NCBI GenBank assembly: GCA_029204045.2
Contig: CM055077.1
Coordinates: 5,767,866-5,831,865 of the forward strand
DNA length: 64,000 nucleotides
Source of the DNA: Tillandsia leiboldiana
Taxonomy: Eukaryota; Streptophyta; Magnoliopsida; Poales; Bromeliaceae
Direction of reading: 5' to 3'
Below the pieces are notes generated by a model that saw nothing but the letters and a program-made list of their open reading frames with translations, was not told where the DNA came from and searched no databases. Each line of letters opens with the position of its first letter. Positions within the stretch are counted from its first letter, which is position 1. The position numbers and the translations under genes were made by a program. Below are positions 10,989 to 21,132 of the stretch, in pieces.

Positions 10989-13272
10989 CATCCCCCTCAC
11001 CCCCTCTCATTCCACCTCCGGTTGCGGGCTGTAGAGAGAGAACAGAGAAAGTGCCCTAGCAAAAGTTGTTCCTCTCTCTCTCCTCTCTCCTCTCCTCTAA
11101 ATTCCAGAATTTCTGGAGCTATAGTTAGTGAGTTATCTGCGACGCGGCGCACTGCGACGGTTTTCTTTTTTAGGCCCATTTCCCGTCGCAGTTCCGTCAA
11201 ATCCCTGAGTGCTAACCAGGAGGAATTTTTGGACGATTTTCATGACAGCGCGTTCCTAAGAGGTAAGGCTTCGATTTCCGTGTTGATCACTTTGCTCCAT
11301 TTCGTACTTTTGGCACGTTTCCCGAGGCCTCTTTGACCCCCCTTTTTGCTGTGGAAATTTCTGGACAGCGTCAACTTCTGATTTTTATCTTGGCGTAGGA
11401 GCATCAGATCGAGACGTTTAAAGAGTCGATTTTGATCTACTCTTCGCGAGGAACGCAATGTAATTTTTTGGATTTTTCTGAGCACTGTACAGAGGTGAAA
11501 AACTCCTCTCTTTTCGTGTCATTTGAAAAACAGCAAAAGATTATTTTTTATGAATACTATAGTTACACCCTGTGCATGTGTGTTGCTGTAGGGCATCGTT
11601 TTCGGCAGACAGCAGTTTTAGGGGACTGTGGACAGCCAGGAGACTATCTGGGTGATCTGAGCTATTCAAGGTGGGCGGTTGTTGCTTACCTCATTTTTGA
11701 CAAGCTCACTGGGATTACTGGAACTCCCCTAAAATTTAATATGACAATTGATGAGAACCACTGGGACAAACTAATATGATAATTGATAAAACCATTGGGC
11801 AAACTAACAGGACAAACTAACAGACAAACTAACAGGACAAACTAACAGGACAATTGATGAGAACTATTGGGACGAATTAATATGACAATTGACGAGAACC
11901 GCTGGGACGAACTCTCCTAAAATTTAACCCCACAGATTATATGATGACTTATATTGGGACACTGTGATTGGGACAAAGGCTATAATCTCGCATGCAAATA
12001 ACTTTTATTCAGTAAATCAATCTTCTTTTAAAAAAATATTTGACACTATTTTACAGCTTTTAAAGATAAGACAGTTGCATGCATGACTGAACATCTAGTG
12101 AGGCCACTATCATATTGGGATATGAACATGTTTCATTGTTGTCCTTTGCATCTAGATATTTGTTGCTCATGTATGAGCAGGGGTGGGATAGTATAGTCAA
12201 GTTTATACTAGATTGTGGACTTGTGGGGTCTTTGCGTAACCGCGGACAGTAGGCGGTCGACCAGATGTTTATTCCTTGCATCAGATTGAGGTGAGACTGG
12301 TTTATTGCATCAGCTGTGGATCGGGTTTTCCTAGTGGATGATTTTCCCACTCTGATCATAGTCATGATCCAGTCCTGCTGTTTTATGGCACTTCTGATAC
12401 TTATTACTGAGATATTTTACTCGTGTGGGTCGCTCCCCTCGAGTGCCACGCGGAGTGTGTTGCAGACATGCTTAGAGTCTTTGGAGACTCCTATCCCCTA
12501 TCGGGTTATGCGTTGGCCAGCATACCCGATTTGGCAACTATCCCCTATCGGTGTTATCATTGGCCAGCATACCCGATTTGGCAAGGCACAGCAGGCAGTA
12601 CCATTTTTACTAGTAACGCAAGCCTGAGTTATTTCAGGCAGGCATGTTTGGTATGTTGCATACAGTCATTTCATGCTACATGGCATTTAGAGGCATAGTG
12701 GTGATAGTTTCTTTTTTTCAGCAGCCTTTATAGCTTACCACTGTTCTTCATGTTGCCTCGAGTAGTCCTAGTGGGTGCGTCAGAGTTGAGGTTTTTACCC
12801 ACTAGGGGAGGCTACTGGTTTATCTGGTAGTTCTCACCCCCCATTGTTGTTTCTCTTTTTTCTTCTTCTTTATTTTGCAGAGTCGTCTGCGGGAGCTGCT
12901 AGGCCATCGGCAGCTGATAAAGGTAAGGGGAATCGCTGAGTAGATAGATCTCCTATGAGACCGAGAGAGGATATTAGACAGATATTGTACTCTTTACTCT
13001 GACAGTGGTATTTTCTTTTATTTTGGGTCTGGCGCTTGGCCAGTTTGCTGTATTATTTTGGTGAGCTGGGAGATTATTGTATTTATTACAGCTTGTACCC
13101 TATTTTCAGTCTGAGATTATCATGTTTAGTTCAGCTCTGTATTATGCTCTTGTTGTACATCTTATATCTGAGCAGGTTACCAGCGCTGCGTGTACACAGG
13201 CAACTCCGTGTGCACGGCGAATTTGTAGACGGGCCCGGGTTCTGGTTTAACCCGGGGCGTGACAGATTAAGT

Positions 13273-13284
13273 TGGTATCAGAGC
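13273..13284 (+). other. Primer binding site of element B
   Basis: TGGTATCAGAGC, complementary to the 3' end of initiator tRNA-Met, begins 9 bp after the LTR end. Confidence 0.88.
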
Positions 13285-13557
13285 TTAGGGATAGGTCAGT
13301 TGGGACTTAGGAAACCCTAGGCTTTTGGCAGACCCTAGGATGATAGGGTGCGAGAGATGTGACAATTTTGCGGAAGTCGTTGTGTTACTTATTTAACCTC
13401 TTCCAATGAAGGAAGAGGAATCGACATAGCCTACTTCTGGTAGACTGTTATGTTGGCTGCAGACAACATAAAGTCACAGAAATAGGAGAATGTCTTTAAC
13501 TTTCGCTAGATTGGGTCGTGTGGGGTGATGATACTGAGTGTGGTTTCTTGTGGTAGG

Positions 13558-14345
13558 ATGCCTCCGCAACGTAGAATGTTGACTCGTTCGCAGCCTTCTT
13601 CCTCTGAGCCCGAGCCGGAGGAGTCCGAGCAGGGCCAGCAGAGTGAGGTGCAGGAGCTTCAGGCTCAGATGGCCCAGATGTCAGAGGCCGTGCGGCGTCA
13701 GGAGGAGGCCATGGGTCGGCTGACGCAGATGTTAGAACAGAGGGCGCAGCCTGTTGTTGCACCCCAAGAGAGTTCTCCCGTACCACCCTCCCCTGCTGTG
13801 GCTTCCCCAGTTGGACCGGTGACCACGGCATCCCCTGTTGCTCAGGGAGCAATCCGGCCATTGACTCCTGCGGAGGAGCAGGAGATTGCTGACAAACTTA
13901 CTCAGTTCTGTAAGCGGGGACCGCCCAGGTTTTCAGGGCGGAATACTCAGCCGTGGGAGATCGGGACTTGGCTTTCGTCAATGGAGAAGTTATTCCGGGA
14001 CTTCTTCATTGACCAGAAGTACAGGGTACATATGGCTGTACATTGCTTAGACGGGGACGCTGATGCATGGTGGCGTCGGGTGGAGCCCCTAGAGTTTCAG
14101 ATCACTCGACAGCTACCCTGGTCAGAGTTCAAGAGGATGATCCTGGATACGTACTTCTCCACGAGTATGAAGAAAAGCTGGAAGATGATTTGAAGAATCT
14201 TCAGCAAGGCGACCCGGACAGCATTAGACTATTTTCAGGAGTTCACGCGGTTACTCAACTGCGTACCTTACGTCGCCAGGGACGGACCGCACCAGGTGGA
14301 GCTCTTTGAGTCGGGCCTGCGCCCAGAAATCTATACTCTGGTGGC
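13558..14345 (+). pseudogene. Gag (capsid) region of element B with three small frameshifts
   Basis: The start is the ATG of 'MPPQRRML', immediately after a TTGTGGTAG acceptor-like site; an upstream in-frame ATG is less likely. An acidic, glutamine-rich N-terminus and coiled segment (13620-13740) lead into the retrotransposon gag domain: 'LTQFCKRGPPRFSG', 'PWEIGTWLSSMEKLF', 'DADAWWRRVEPLEF', 'PWSEFKRMILDTYF'. One base is missing near 14170, one is extra near 14213, and another shift lies near 14340-14350, where the large pol frame takes over. These sit at the end of the duplicated contig segment, and copy 1 has the intact base count at the first two sites, so assembly error is more likely than genuine decay. 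Confidence 0.85.
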
Positions 14346-17300
14346 ATGCTCAGAGACTACAGACCTTGGAGGAGGCAGCAGAGCATGCCCAGTGGGTTGA
14401 GAGGGGAGACCATGTCGTCGCCAGACGTGGAGGCCTGGTCGCTCAAGGCGCAGACAGGAAGCGACCAGCGCAGGACGACGGGGGACAGGCCAGTTCTTGG
14501 AGGCCGCCACGACCGCCACGGCCTCAGTTTTCGGCCGGCGGGCGTTCTGAGCGGCGAGGGCCTGGGGGATCCCAGAGGCCACCGCAGCATCAGCAGCAAC
14601 AGCATTCGCATCAGCAGAGATCGCAGTCGCGGCAGCAAGGGCCTCCGCGACAGAGGCAGCAGGCGAGGCAGCCCAAGGCTACGGTTAGGTGCATTTTCTG
14701 TCGGGGACAGCATACCTCTGATACTTGTGATTTGAGGTTCGGCCGCTGTTATCGATGTGGACAGTCTGGCCACCTCCGAGCTACTTGCCCTTATGCGCCA
14801 TCAACAACTCCTTCTTCAGCATCGACTCCTTCATCTCAGCAGTGGTCGACGGCTCAGCGACCATATGCTCCAGCAAGCAGGCCATCTTCTTCCCATTCCA
14901 CGGACTATCACCCTCCAGCTCAGAGTGGGCGGGTGTATGCTGCGCAGGTAGAGAACTCTTCGGCAGCAGATCACGTGGTGGCAGGTATCACTATACTTTC
15001 GGGCATTAGGACTCGTACTTTATTTGATACTGGAGCATCGCATTCTTTTATCAGTAGATCATTTGCATCATTGCATGGGTTAGAGGTAGGACTTTTACCA
15101 CGTGCACGAGAGGTTCAGATTCCCGATCACACTTTGCACGTGGAGGAGTGCTGTTGGTCCTGCCCGATGCAAATCGAGTCCTGGATTATGCCAGCAGACC
15201 TGTTGGTCTTGAGACAGTTAAGGGACTTTGATGTGGTTCTAGGGATGGACTGGCTGGCTCGGTTTTTCGCAACTATTGACTGTGCCGCAAGGACTGTCAC
15301 TTTTAGAGAGCCGGGCCAGGAAATATTGGTATACCGGGGTTGTCAGAGTGCTTTCTTTGCCTCTTCGGTCTCGACTTCCCGAGCGAGGCAGATGATCCAT
15401 CGAGGATGTGTAGCCTTTTTGGCTAGTGTTGTTGAGGGGCCTACGGCGGCACCGGGACTCGGGGATATCCCTATTGCCCGCGAGTTCCTGGATGTTTTCC
15501 CACCTGAGCTGACTAGCATGCCGCCAGATAGGGAAATTGAGTTTGTGATTGACGTAGTTCCAGGAACTGCGCCAATCTCAAAGGCTCCTTACCGGATGGC
15601 ACCGGCTGAGCTGCGAGAGCTTAAGGCGCAACTCCAGGATTTGATGGACAAGGGCTTTATTAGGCCGAGTGTGTCGCCTTGGGGAGCGCCTGTGCTATTC
15701 GTGAAGAAGAAAGATGGGTCACTTCGACTATGTGTGGACTATAGGGAATTAAATAAAGTGACCGTCAAGAACAAGTACCCTTTGCCGCGCATCGATGATC
15801 TTTTTGATCAGCTGCAAGGGTCTTATGTCTTCTCTAAGATAGATTTGCAGTCCGGTTACCACCAGTTGAAGGTGAAGGCCGAGGATATTCCGAAAACGAC
15901 ATTTAGATCACGGTACGGGCATTATGAATTCACAGTTATGCCTTTTGGGCTAACTAATGCCCCTGCCGTATTCATGGATTTAATGAACCGGATCTTCCGG
16001 CTATACTTAGACCGGTTCGTGGTAGTGTTCATTGATGATATCTTGGTCTACTCCCGAAGTGATGCCGAACATGAGGAGCACTTAAGGATTGTGCTGCAAC
16101 TTCTGCGAGAGAAGAAGTTGTATACCAAGCTGGCAAAGTGCGAGTTTTGGCTTCGGGAGGTAGTCTTCTTGGGCCATGTGATTTCTGCCGCGGGTGTGGC
16201 AGTGGACCCAGCAAAGATTGAGGCAGTCCGTGATTGGCCCCGACTGACGACGGTTTCTGAGGTACGTAGCTTTATGGGTTTAGCTGGGTATTACCGTCGG
16301 TTTGTGGAAGGCTTTGCAAAGCTCTCCACACCCCTCACTCGCTTGACGCGTAAGGGAGTGAAGTTTATCTGGAGTGAGGACTGTCAAAGGAGCTTTGAGG
16401 AGCTGAAGAATAGACTGATGACCGCTCCTATCCTTTCCCTTCCTGTTATGGGAAAAGGATATGTGATCTACAGCGACGCATCACACAGTGGACTCGGTTG
16501 TGTGTTGATGCAGGAAGGGAGGGTAATTGCATATGCATCTAGACAACTCAAAGAATATGAGAAAAATTACCCTACCCATGACTTGGAGCTTGCTGCTGTA
16601 GTGTTTGCGCTGAAGCTCTGGCGCCATTATCTGTATGGGGAGCATTGTGAAATCTACACCGACCACAAGAGCCTAAAGTATCTGTTCACGCAAAAGGAGC
16701 TGAATTTGAGGCAACGTAGGTGGTTAGAGCTATTAAAGGATTATGATGTAGATATTCTCTACCACCCAGGCAAGGCTAATGTGGTCGCTGACGCCTTGAG
16801 TAGGAGGGCGGTGCAAAGTTTGTCTATGTTGATCACAGACCAGGCACCGCTATTAGAGGAAATGAGACGGCTCAAGATAGAGGTTGTGTCCCCTGGGGTC
16901 TCTGCTAGGCTGACATCTTTAGTCTTGCAGCCCACTCTGCTGGACAGGATCAGGGAGAAACAGAGTGAAGACCCCCACTTGACCAGGATTAGAGATCAAA
17001 CTCCGAGTGATCAGTCAGGGGACTTTACAATAGATGCTTCGGGAGTACTAAGGTACAGAGACCGAGCATGTGTGCCAATAGATGCGGAGATCAGAGAGCA
17101 GATATTGCGAGAGGCCCATTATACACCTTATACCCTACATCCTGGTGGGACTAAGATGTATAAGGACCTCAAGGCACACTTCTGGTGGAAAGGCATGAAG
17201 AGGGATATTGGGAGATTTGTGGCTCAGTGTTTAACTTGTCAGCAGGTGAAAGCTGAGCATCGAGTGCCAGCTGGCAAGTTACAAAGTCTCCCAATTCCCG

Positions 17301-18283
17301 AGTGGAAATGGGACCACATTACGATGGATTTCGTGGTCGGATTGCCAAGGGCACAGGGAGGAGCAGACGCTATCTGGGTAGTTGTAGATAGACTTACCAA
17401 GTCGGCGCACTTTCTGCCCATGCAGACTATTTGGCCACTTGAGCGACTAGCCCAGCTATATCTAGATGAGATAGTTAGATTACATGGAGTACCAGCCTCC
17501 ATTGTATCAGATAGAGACCCGAGGTTTGTTTCGCGTTTCTGGATGAGTTTGCAGACAGCCTTGGGGACTCAAATCAGGTTCAGTACGGCTTTTTATCCGC
17601 AGACTGATGGGCAATCAGAGCGGACTATACAAATCCTGGAGGACATGTTGAGGGCTTGCGTCCTGGATTTCGGCGGAGGGTGGATTCGGCATTTATCTTT
17701 GGCTGAATTCGCGTACAACAATAGCTTTCAAGCGAGCATTCAGATGGCTCCGTTTGAAGCGTTGTATGGACGCAAGTGTCGATCACCGCTTTATTGGAGT
17801 GACGTGGGCGAGAGGCGGACCTTGGGACCAGATGTATTGATAGAGGCAGAGGAGAAGGTCCGAGTGATTCGAAAGCATCTTCAGACCGCCCAAAGCCGAC
17901 AGAGGAGTTATGCCGATGTTCGGCGACGAGACTTAGAATTTCAAGTTGGAGATCATGTATTCCTGAAAGTCTCGCCGTCCAAAGGAATCAGGAGATTCGG
18001 CATTCGTGGAAAGCTTAGCCCCCGATACATTGGACCCTTTGAGGTATTGGGGCGTATCGGGCCAGTTGCCTACCGACTCGCACTTCCTCCAAGGCTTGCT
18101 GGTGTCCATGATGTATTTCATGTTTCTACTTTGAGGAAGTATATCTTCGACCCATCGCACGTCATCGACTTCACACCGCTTGAGATTAGCGAAGATTTGA
18201 GGTATGAGGAGCGCCCACTGCGAATTCTGAATCAAGAGGTGAGAGAATTGCGCAATCGGGCCATTCCCTATGTGAAAATCTAA
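14306..18283 (+). CDS. Gag C-terminus/Pol polyprotein of a Tekay-like (chromovirus) Ty3/gypsy retrotransposon
   Basis: A 1325-aa open frame that encodes the enzymes for reverse transcription and integration. In order: glutamine/arginine-rich linker; a zinc knuckle ('CYRCGQSGHLRATC', residues 148-161); aspartic protease ('LFDTGASHSF', 239-248); reverse transcriptase (about 425-645, 'FIDDIL' 575-580 with the two catalytic Asp); RNase H ('YSDAS' 722-726, 'YTDHKSLKYL' 784-793); integrase with HHCC zinc finger (about 938-978, ending 'CLTC') and catalytic D1008, D1069 and E1105; then a GPF/Y-like stretch ('YIGPFEV', 1241-1247). The first Met is only the frame opening; the natural product starts in gag at 13558. 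All catalytic residues are present. A TAA stops it inside the chromodomain, which starts near 1304 ('PLRILNQEVRELRN'). The order PR-RT-RH-INT-chromodomain identifies a plant chromovirus; Tekay/Del is the best match from the motifs. Confidence 0.95.
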   Translation: MSRACAQKSILWWHAQRLQTLEEAAEHAQWVERGDHVVARRGGLVAQGADRKRPAQDDGGQASSWRPPRPPRPQFSAGGRSERRGPGGSQRPPQHQQQQHSHQQRSQSRQQGPPRQRQQARQPKATVRCIFCRGQHTSDTCDLRFGRCYRCGQSGHLRATCPYAPSTTPSSASTPSSQQWSTAQRPYAPASRPSSSHSTDYHPPAQSGRVYAAQVENSSAADHVVAGITILSGIRTRTLFDTGASHSFISRSFASLHGLEVGLLPRAREVQIPDHTLHVEECCWSCPMQIESWIMPADLLVLRQLRDFDVVLGMDWLARFFATIDCAARTVTFREPGQEILVYRGCQSAFFASSVSTSRARQMIHRGCVAFLASVVEGPTAAPGLGDIPIAREFLDVFPPELTSMPPDREIEFVIDVVPGTAPISKAPYRMAPAELRELKAQLQDLMDKGFIRPSVSPWGAPVLFVKKKDGSLRLCVDYRELNKVTVKNKYPLPRIDDLFDQLQGSYVFSKIDLQSGYHQLKVKAEDIPKTTFRSRYGHYEFTVMPFGLTNAPAVFMDLMNRIFRLYLDRFVVVFIDDILVYSRSDAEHEEHLRIVLQLLREKKLYTKLAKCEFWLREVVFLGHVISAAGVAVDPAKIEAVRDWPRLTTVSEVRSFMGLAGYYRRFVEGFAKLSTPLTRLTRKGVKFIWSEDCQRSFEELKNRLMTAPILSLPVMGKGYVIYSDASHSGLGCVLMQEGRVIAYASRQLKEYEKNYPTHDLELAAVVFALKLWRHYLYGEHCEIYTDHKSLKYLFTQKELNLRQRRWLELLKDYDVDILYHPGKANVVADALSRRAVQSLSMLITDQAPLLEEMRRLKIEVVSPGVSARLTSLVLQPTLLDRIREKQSEDPHLTRIRDQTPSDQSGDFTIDASGVLRYRDRACVPIDAEIREQILREAHYTPYTLHPGGTKMYKDLKAHFWWKGMKRDIGRFVAQCLTCQQVKAEHRVPAGKLQSLPIPEWKWDHITMDFVVGLPRAQGGADAIWVVVDRLTKSAHFLPMQTIWPLERLAQLYLDEIVRLHGVPASIVSDRDPRFVSRFWMSLQTALGTQIRFSTAFYPQTDGQSERTIQILEDMLRACVLDFGGGWIRHLSLAEFAYNNSFQASIQMAPFEALYGRKCRSPLYWSDVGERRTLGPDVLIEAEEKVRVIRKHLQTAQSRQRSYADVRRRDLEFQVGDHVFLKVSPSKGIRRFGIRGKLSPRYIGPFEVLGRIGPVAYRLALPPRLAGVHDVFHVSTLRKYIFDPSHVIDFTPLEISEDLRYEERPLRILNQEVRELRNRAIPYVKI

Positions 18284-18373
18284 TGGGGCAATCATAACGA
18301 GCGCGAGGCTACATGGGAGCTCGAGTCGGAGATGAGGAATGCTCACCCCTACTTATTCGAGACATCGGACTGA
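18284..18373 (+). pseudogene. Chromodomain C-terminal half, separated by a single stop codon
   Basis: In frame with the polyprotein after the TAA at 18281-18283, 29 codons read 'WGNHNEREATWELESEMRN' and on to a TGA at 18371-18373. 'WGNH...EATWELE' is the conserved C-terminal half of the chromovirus chromodomain, which recognises histone marks and directs integration. The stop sits where related proteins have Leu before Trp (TTA or TTG), so one base change explains it. The truncated polyprotein would lack this targeting half. Confidence 0.88.
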
Positions 18374-18410
18374 GGATTATTGTTTAGTCTCGTTTCGAGG
18401 ACGAAACTCT

Positions 18411-18426
18411 TTTTAGTGGGGGAGGA
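18411..18426 (+). other. Polypurine tract of element B
   Basis: TTTTAGTGGGGGAGGA lies directly before the 3' LTR start TGTGATGATCC at 18427, the position used to prime plus-strand DNA synthesis. Upstream, TTTCGAGGACGAAAC is typical of this lineage. Confidence 0.88.
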
Positions 18427-18904
18427 TGTGATGATCCAGACTCCCGCAGGAACTGTGCAACATTAAACAGTGACTGTGGGGAGCTTACTCGGTGAAACCG
18501 AGCTTGTAGAATCAAAATTGGACATTTAATATAGACTCTGCGCGAAAATCGAAGCAAATGGGATTTTCCGGGGACTTTCGGCAAAATTTCGGATGAGAAT
18601 TTGGCGAAATGGACAGCGGATTTGGACTCAGCGCGCGAAAACGATCGAAACGGTATATTTACTTTATTTTTTTGGCACATGGGTACTGTTCATGCCGGAA
18701 CAGTAACTCCGGCCGCCGGAATTACTGTTCCGGCGAGCGGCGAGCGGCGGCGGGCGGCGGCGCACGGCGGCGGGCAGCGGCGCAGCGGCGGCACAGCGGC
18801 AGAGGGCGGCGGCGCGCGGCGCGGGCAGCGCGGGCAGGCGCGGGCAGGGGGCGCTGGTGCGCGGTCCACGGCATGGCGTGCACCGGGTGCACCGAAAACC
18901 CCCC

Positions 18905-19110
18905 TTGCCACATGGCGCTTCCCCATTGGTTGGCCGGCTTCTAGAAACACGTGGGAAGGTGACACGTGGCGCTCCCCTATTGGCTGACAGGATCCGGAAA
19001 ACCCGGAGCGCGGAGCAACCACGTGCACCACGTGGACACGTGGCGAATTCTGATTCGCCCTTGCACTGCTGTTTCCTGTTTTGTGGACACATGGCGCGTT
19101 TTGGTTGGCC
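18905..19110 (+). promoter_or_regulatory. G-box/CCAAT module array in the element B 3' LTR
   Basis: Same module order as in the 5' LTR; the first unit reads ACATGGCG instead of ACGTGGCG and the third CCAAT-like box is changed to GATTCGCC. The other boxes are kept. Confidence 0.5.
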
Positions 19111-19159
19111 CGTTTCGGTGTTTCCTGTTCGGATCCGATCCTGTGTGGAGCCCCAGCCC

Positions 19160-19168
19160 ATTATAAAT
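19160..19168 (+). promoter_or_regulatory. TATA box of the element B 3' LTR
   Basis: TATAAATAG in the same context as the other family B LTRs. From the 3' LTR it could drive read-out into LTR-A and copia-1. Confidence 0.68.
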
Positions 19169-19989
19169 AGCATCCCCCTCACCCCCTCTCATTCCACCTC
19201 GGGTTGCGGGCTGTAGAGAGAGAAACAGAGAAAGTGCCCTATACAAAAGTTGTTCCTCTCTCTCTCTTCTCTCTCTCCTCTAAATTCCAGAATTTTTGGA
19301 GCTACAGTTAGTGAGTTATCTGCGACGCGGCGCACTACGACGGTTTTCTTTTTAGGCCCATTTCCCGTCGTAGTTCTATCGGAAATTCCCTGAGTGCTAA
19401 CCAGGAGGAATTTTTGGACGATTTTTGCGACAGCGCGTTCCTAAGAGGTAAGGCTTCGAGATCCGTGTTGATCACTTTGCTCCATTTCGTACTTTTGGCA
19501 TGTTTCTCGAGGCCTCTTTGACCCCCCTTTTTGCTGTGGAAATTTCTGGACAGTGTCAACTTCTCCGATTTTTATCTTGGCGTAGGAGCATCAGATCGAG
19601 ACGTTTAAAGAGTCGATTTTGATCTACTCTTCGCGAGGAACGCAACCGTAATTTTTCTGGATTTTTCTGAGCACTGTACAGAGGTGAAAAACTCCTCTAT
19701 TTTCGTGTCATTTGAAAAATAGCAAAAGATGTATTTTTATGAATACTATAGTTACACCCTGTGCAATGTGTGTTGCTGTAGGGCATCATTTTCGGCAGAC
19801 AACAGTTTTAGGGGACTGTGGACAGCCAGGAGACTATCTGGGTGTGATCTGAGCTATTCAAGGTGGGCGGTTGTTGCTTACCTCATTTTTGACAAGCTCA
19901 CTGGGATTACTGGAACTCCCCTAAAATTTAATATGACAATTGATGAGAACCACTGGGACAAACTAATATGATAATTGATAAGAACCATT

Positions 19990-20045
19990 GGGACAAACTA
20001 ACACGACAAACTAACACGACAAACTAACAGGACAAACTAACAGGA
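19990..20045 (+). repeat. 13-bp tandem repeat in the family B LTR
   Basis: Units of about CAGGACAAACTAA, four here. Related arrays stand at 6296-6365, 11795-11850 and 46230-46310 with different unit counts and unit lengths (12-13 bp in the solo LTR). Confidence 0.75.
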
Positions 20046-21090
20046 CAATTGATGAGAACTATTGGGACGAATTAATATGACAATTGACGAGAACCGCTGG
20101 GACGAACTCTCCTAAAATTTAACCCCACAGATTATATGATGACTTATATTGGGACACTGTGATTGGGACAAAGGCTATAATCTCGCATACAAATAACTTT
20201 TATTCAGTAAATCAATCTTCTTTTAAAATAAATATTTGACGCTATTTTACAGCTTTTAAAGATAAGACAGTTGCATGCATGACTGAACATCTAGTGAGGC
20301 CACTATCATATTGGGATCTGAACATGTTTCATTGTTGTCCTTTGCATCTAGATATTTGTTGCTCATGTATGAGCAGGGGTTGGGATAGTATAGTCAAGTT
20401 TATACTAGATTGTGGACTTGGGGAGGGGGGGGGGGGGTCTTGTGGTAACCGCGGACAGTAGGCGATCGACCAGATGTTTATCCTTGCATCAGATTGAGGT
20501 TGAGACTGGTTTATTGCATCAGCTGGGGATCGGGTTTTCCTAGTGGATGGTTTTCCCACTCTGATCATAGTCATGATCCAGTCCTGCTGTTTTATGGCAC
20601 TTCTGATACTTATTACTGAGATATTTTACTCGTGTGGGTCGCTCCCCTCGAGTGCCACTCCGGAGTGTGTTGCAGACATGCTTAGAGTCTTTGAGACTCC
20701 TATCCCCTATCGGTGTTATGCGTTGGCCAGCATACCCGATTTGGCAACTATCCCCTATCGGTGTTATGCATTGGCCAGCATACCCGATTTGGCAAGGCAC
20801 AGCAGGCAGTACCAGTTTTACTAGTAACGCAAGACTAAGTTATTTCAGGCAGGCATGTTTGGTATTGTTGCATACAGTCATTTCATGCTACATGGCATTT
20901 AGAGGCATAGTGGTGATAGTTTCTTTTTTTCAGCAGCCTTTATAGCTTACCACTGTTCTTTCATGTTGCCTCGAGTAGTCCTAGTGGGTGCGTCAGAGTT
21001 GAGGTTTTTACCCACTAGGGGAGGCTACTGGTTTATCTGGTAGTTCTCACCCCCATTGCTGTTTCTCTCTTTCTTCTTTTTATTTTGCAG

Positions 21091-21132
21091 AGTCGTCTGC
21101 GGGAGCTGCTAGGCCATCGGCAGCTGATAAAG
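21091..21132 (+). other. Candidate 42-nt exon in the LTR leader
   Basis: A pyrimidine-rich run ending TATTTTGCAG is followed by 42 bases (AGTCGTCTGCGGG...GATAAAG) and then GTAAGG. The same arrangement and length occur at 47281-47322 in the solo LTR and near 12881 and 7419 in the noisy copies. It looks like a spliced leader exon; not proven. Confidence 0.4.

Larger units (their letters stand above)
10246..13264 (+). mobile_element. 5' LTR of Tekay-like element B
   Basis: TGTGATGATCC to GGGGCGTGACA, preceded by TSD CTGAT (10241-10245) and followed by the primer binding site. It is 3019 bp, close to the 3047-bp 3' LTR at 18427. The order is: U3 with GGCGGC-rich tract and G-box modules, TATA box (10980-10988), CT-rich leader, donor-like AAGAGGTAAGG (about 11259), a 13-bp tandem array (about 11800-11850), an intron-like stretch, acceptor TATTTTGCAG (about 12871-12880), a short candidate exon and a second GTAAGG donor. 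Most differences from the 3' LTR are short indels, which suggests residual sequencing error on top of few real substitutions. Confidence 0.92.
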
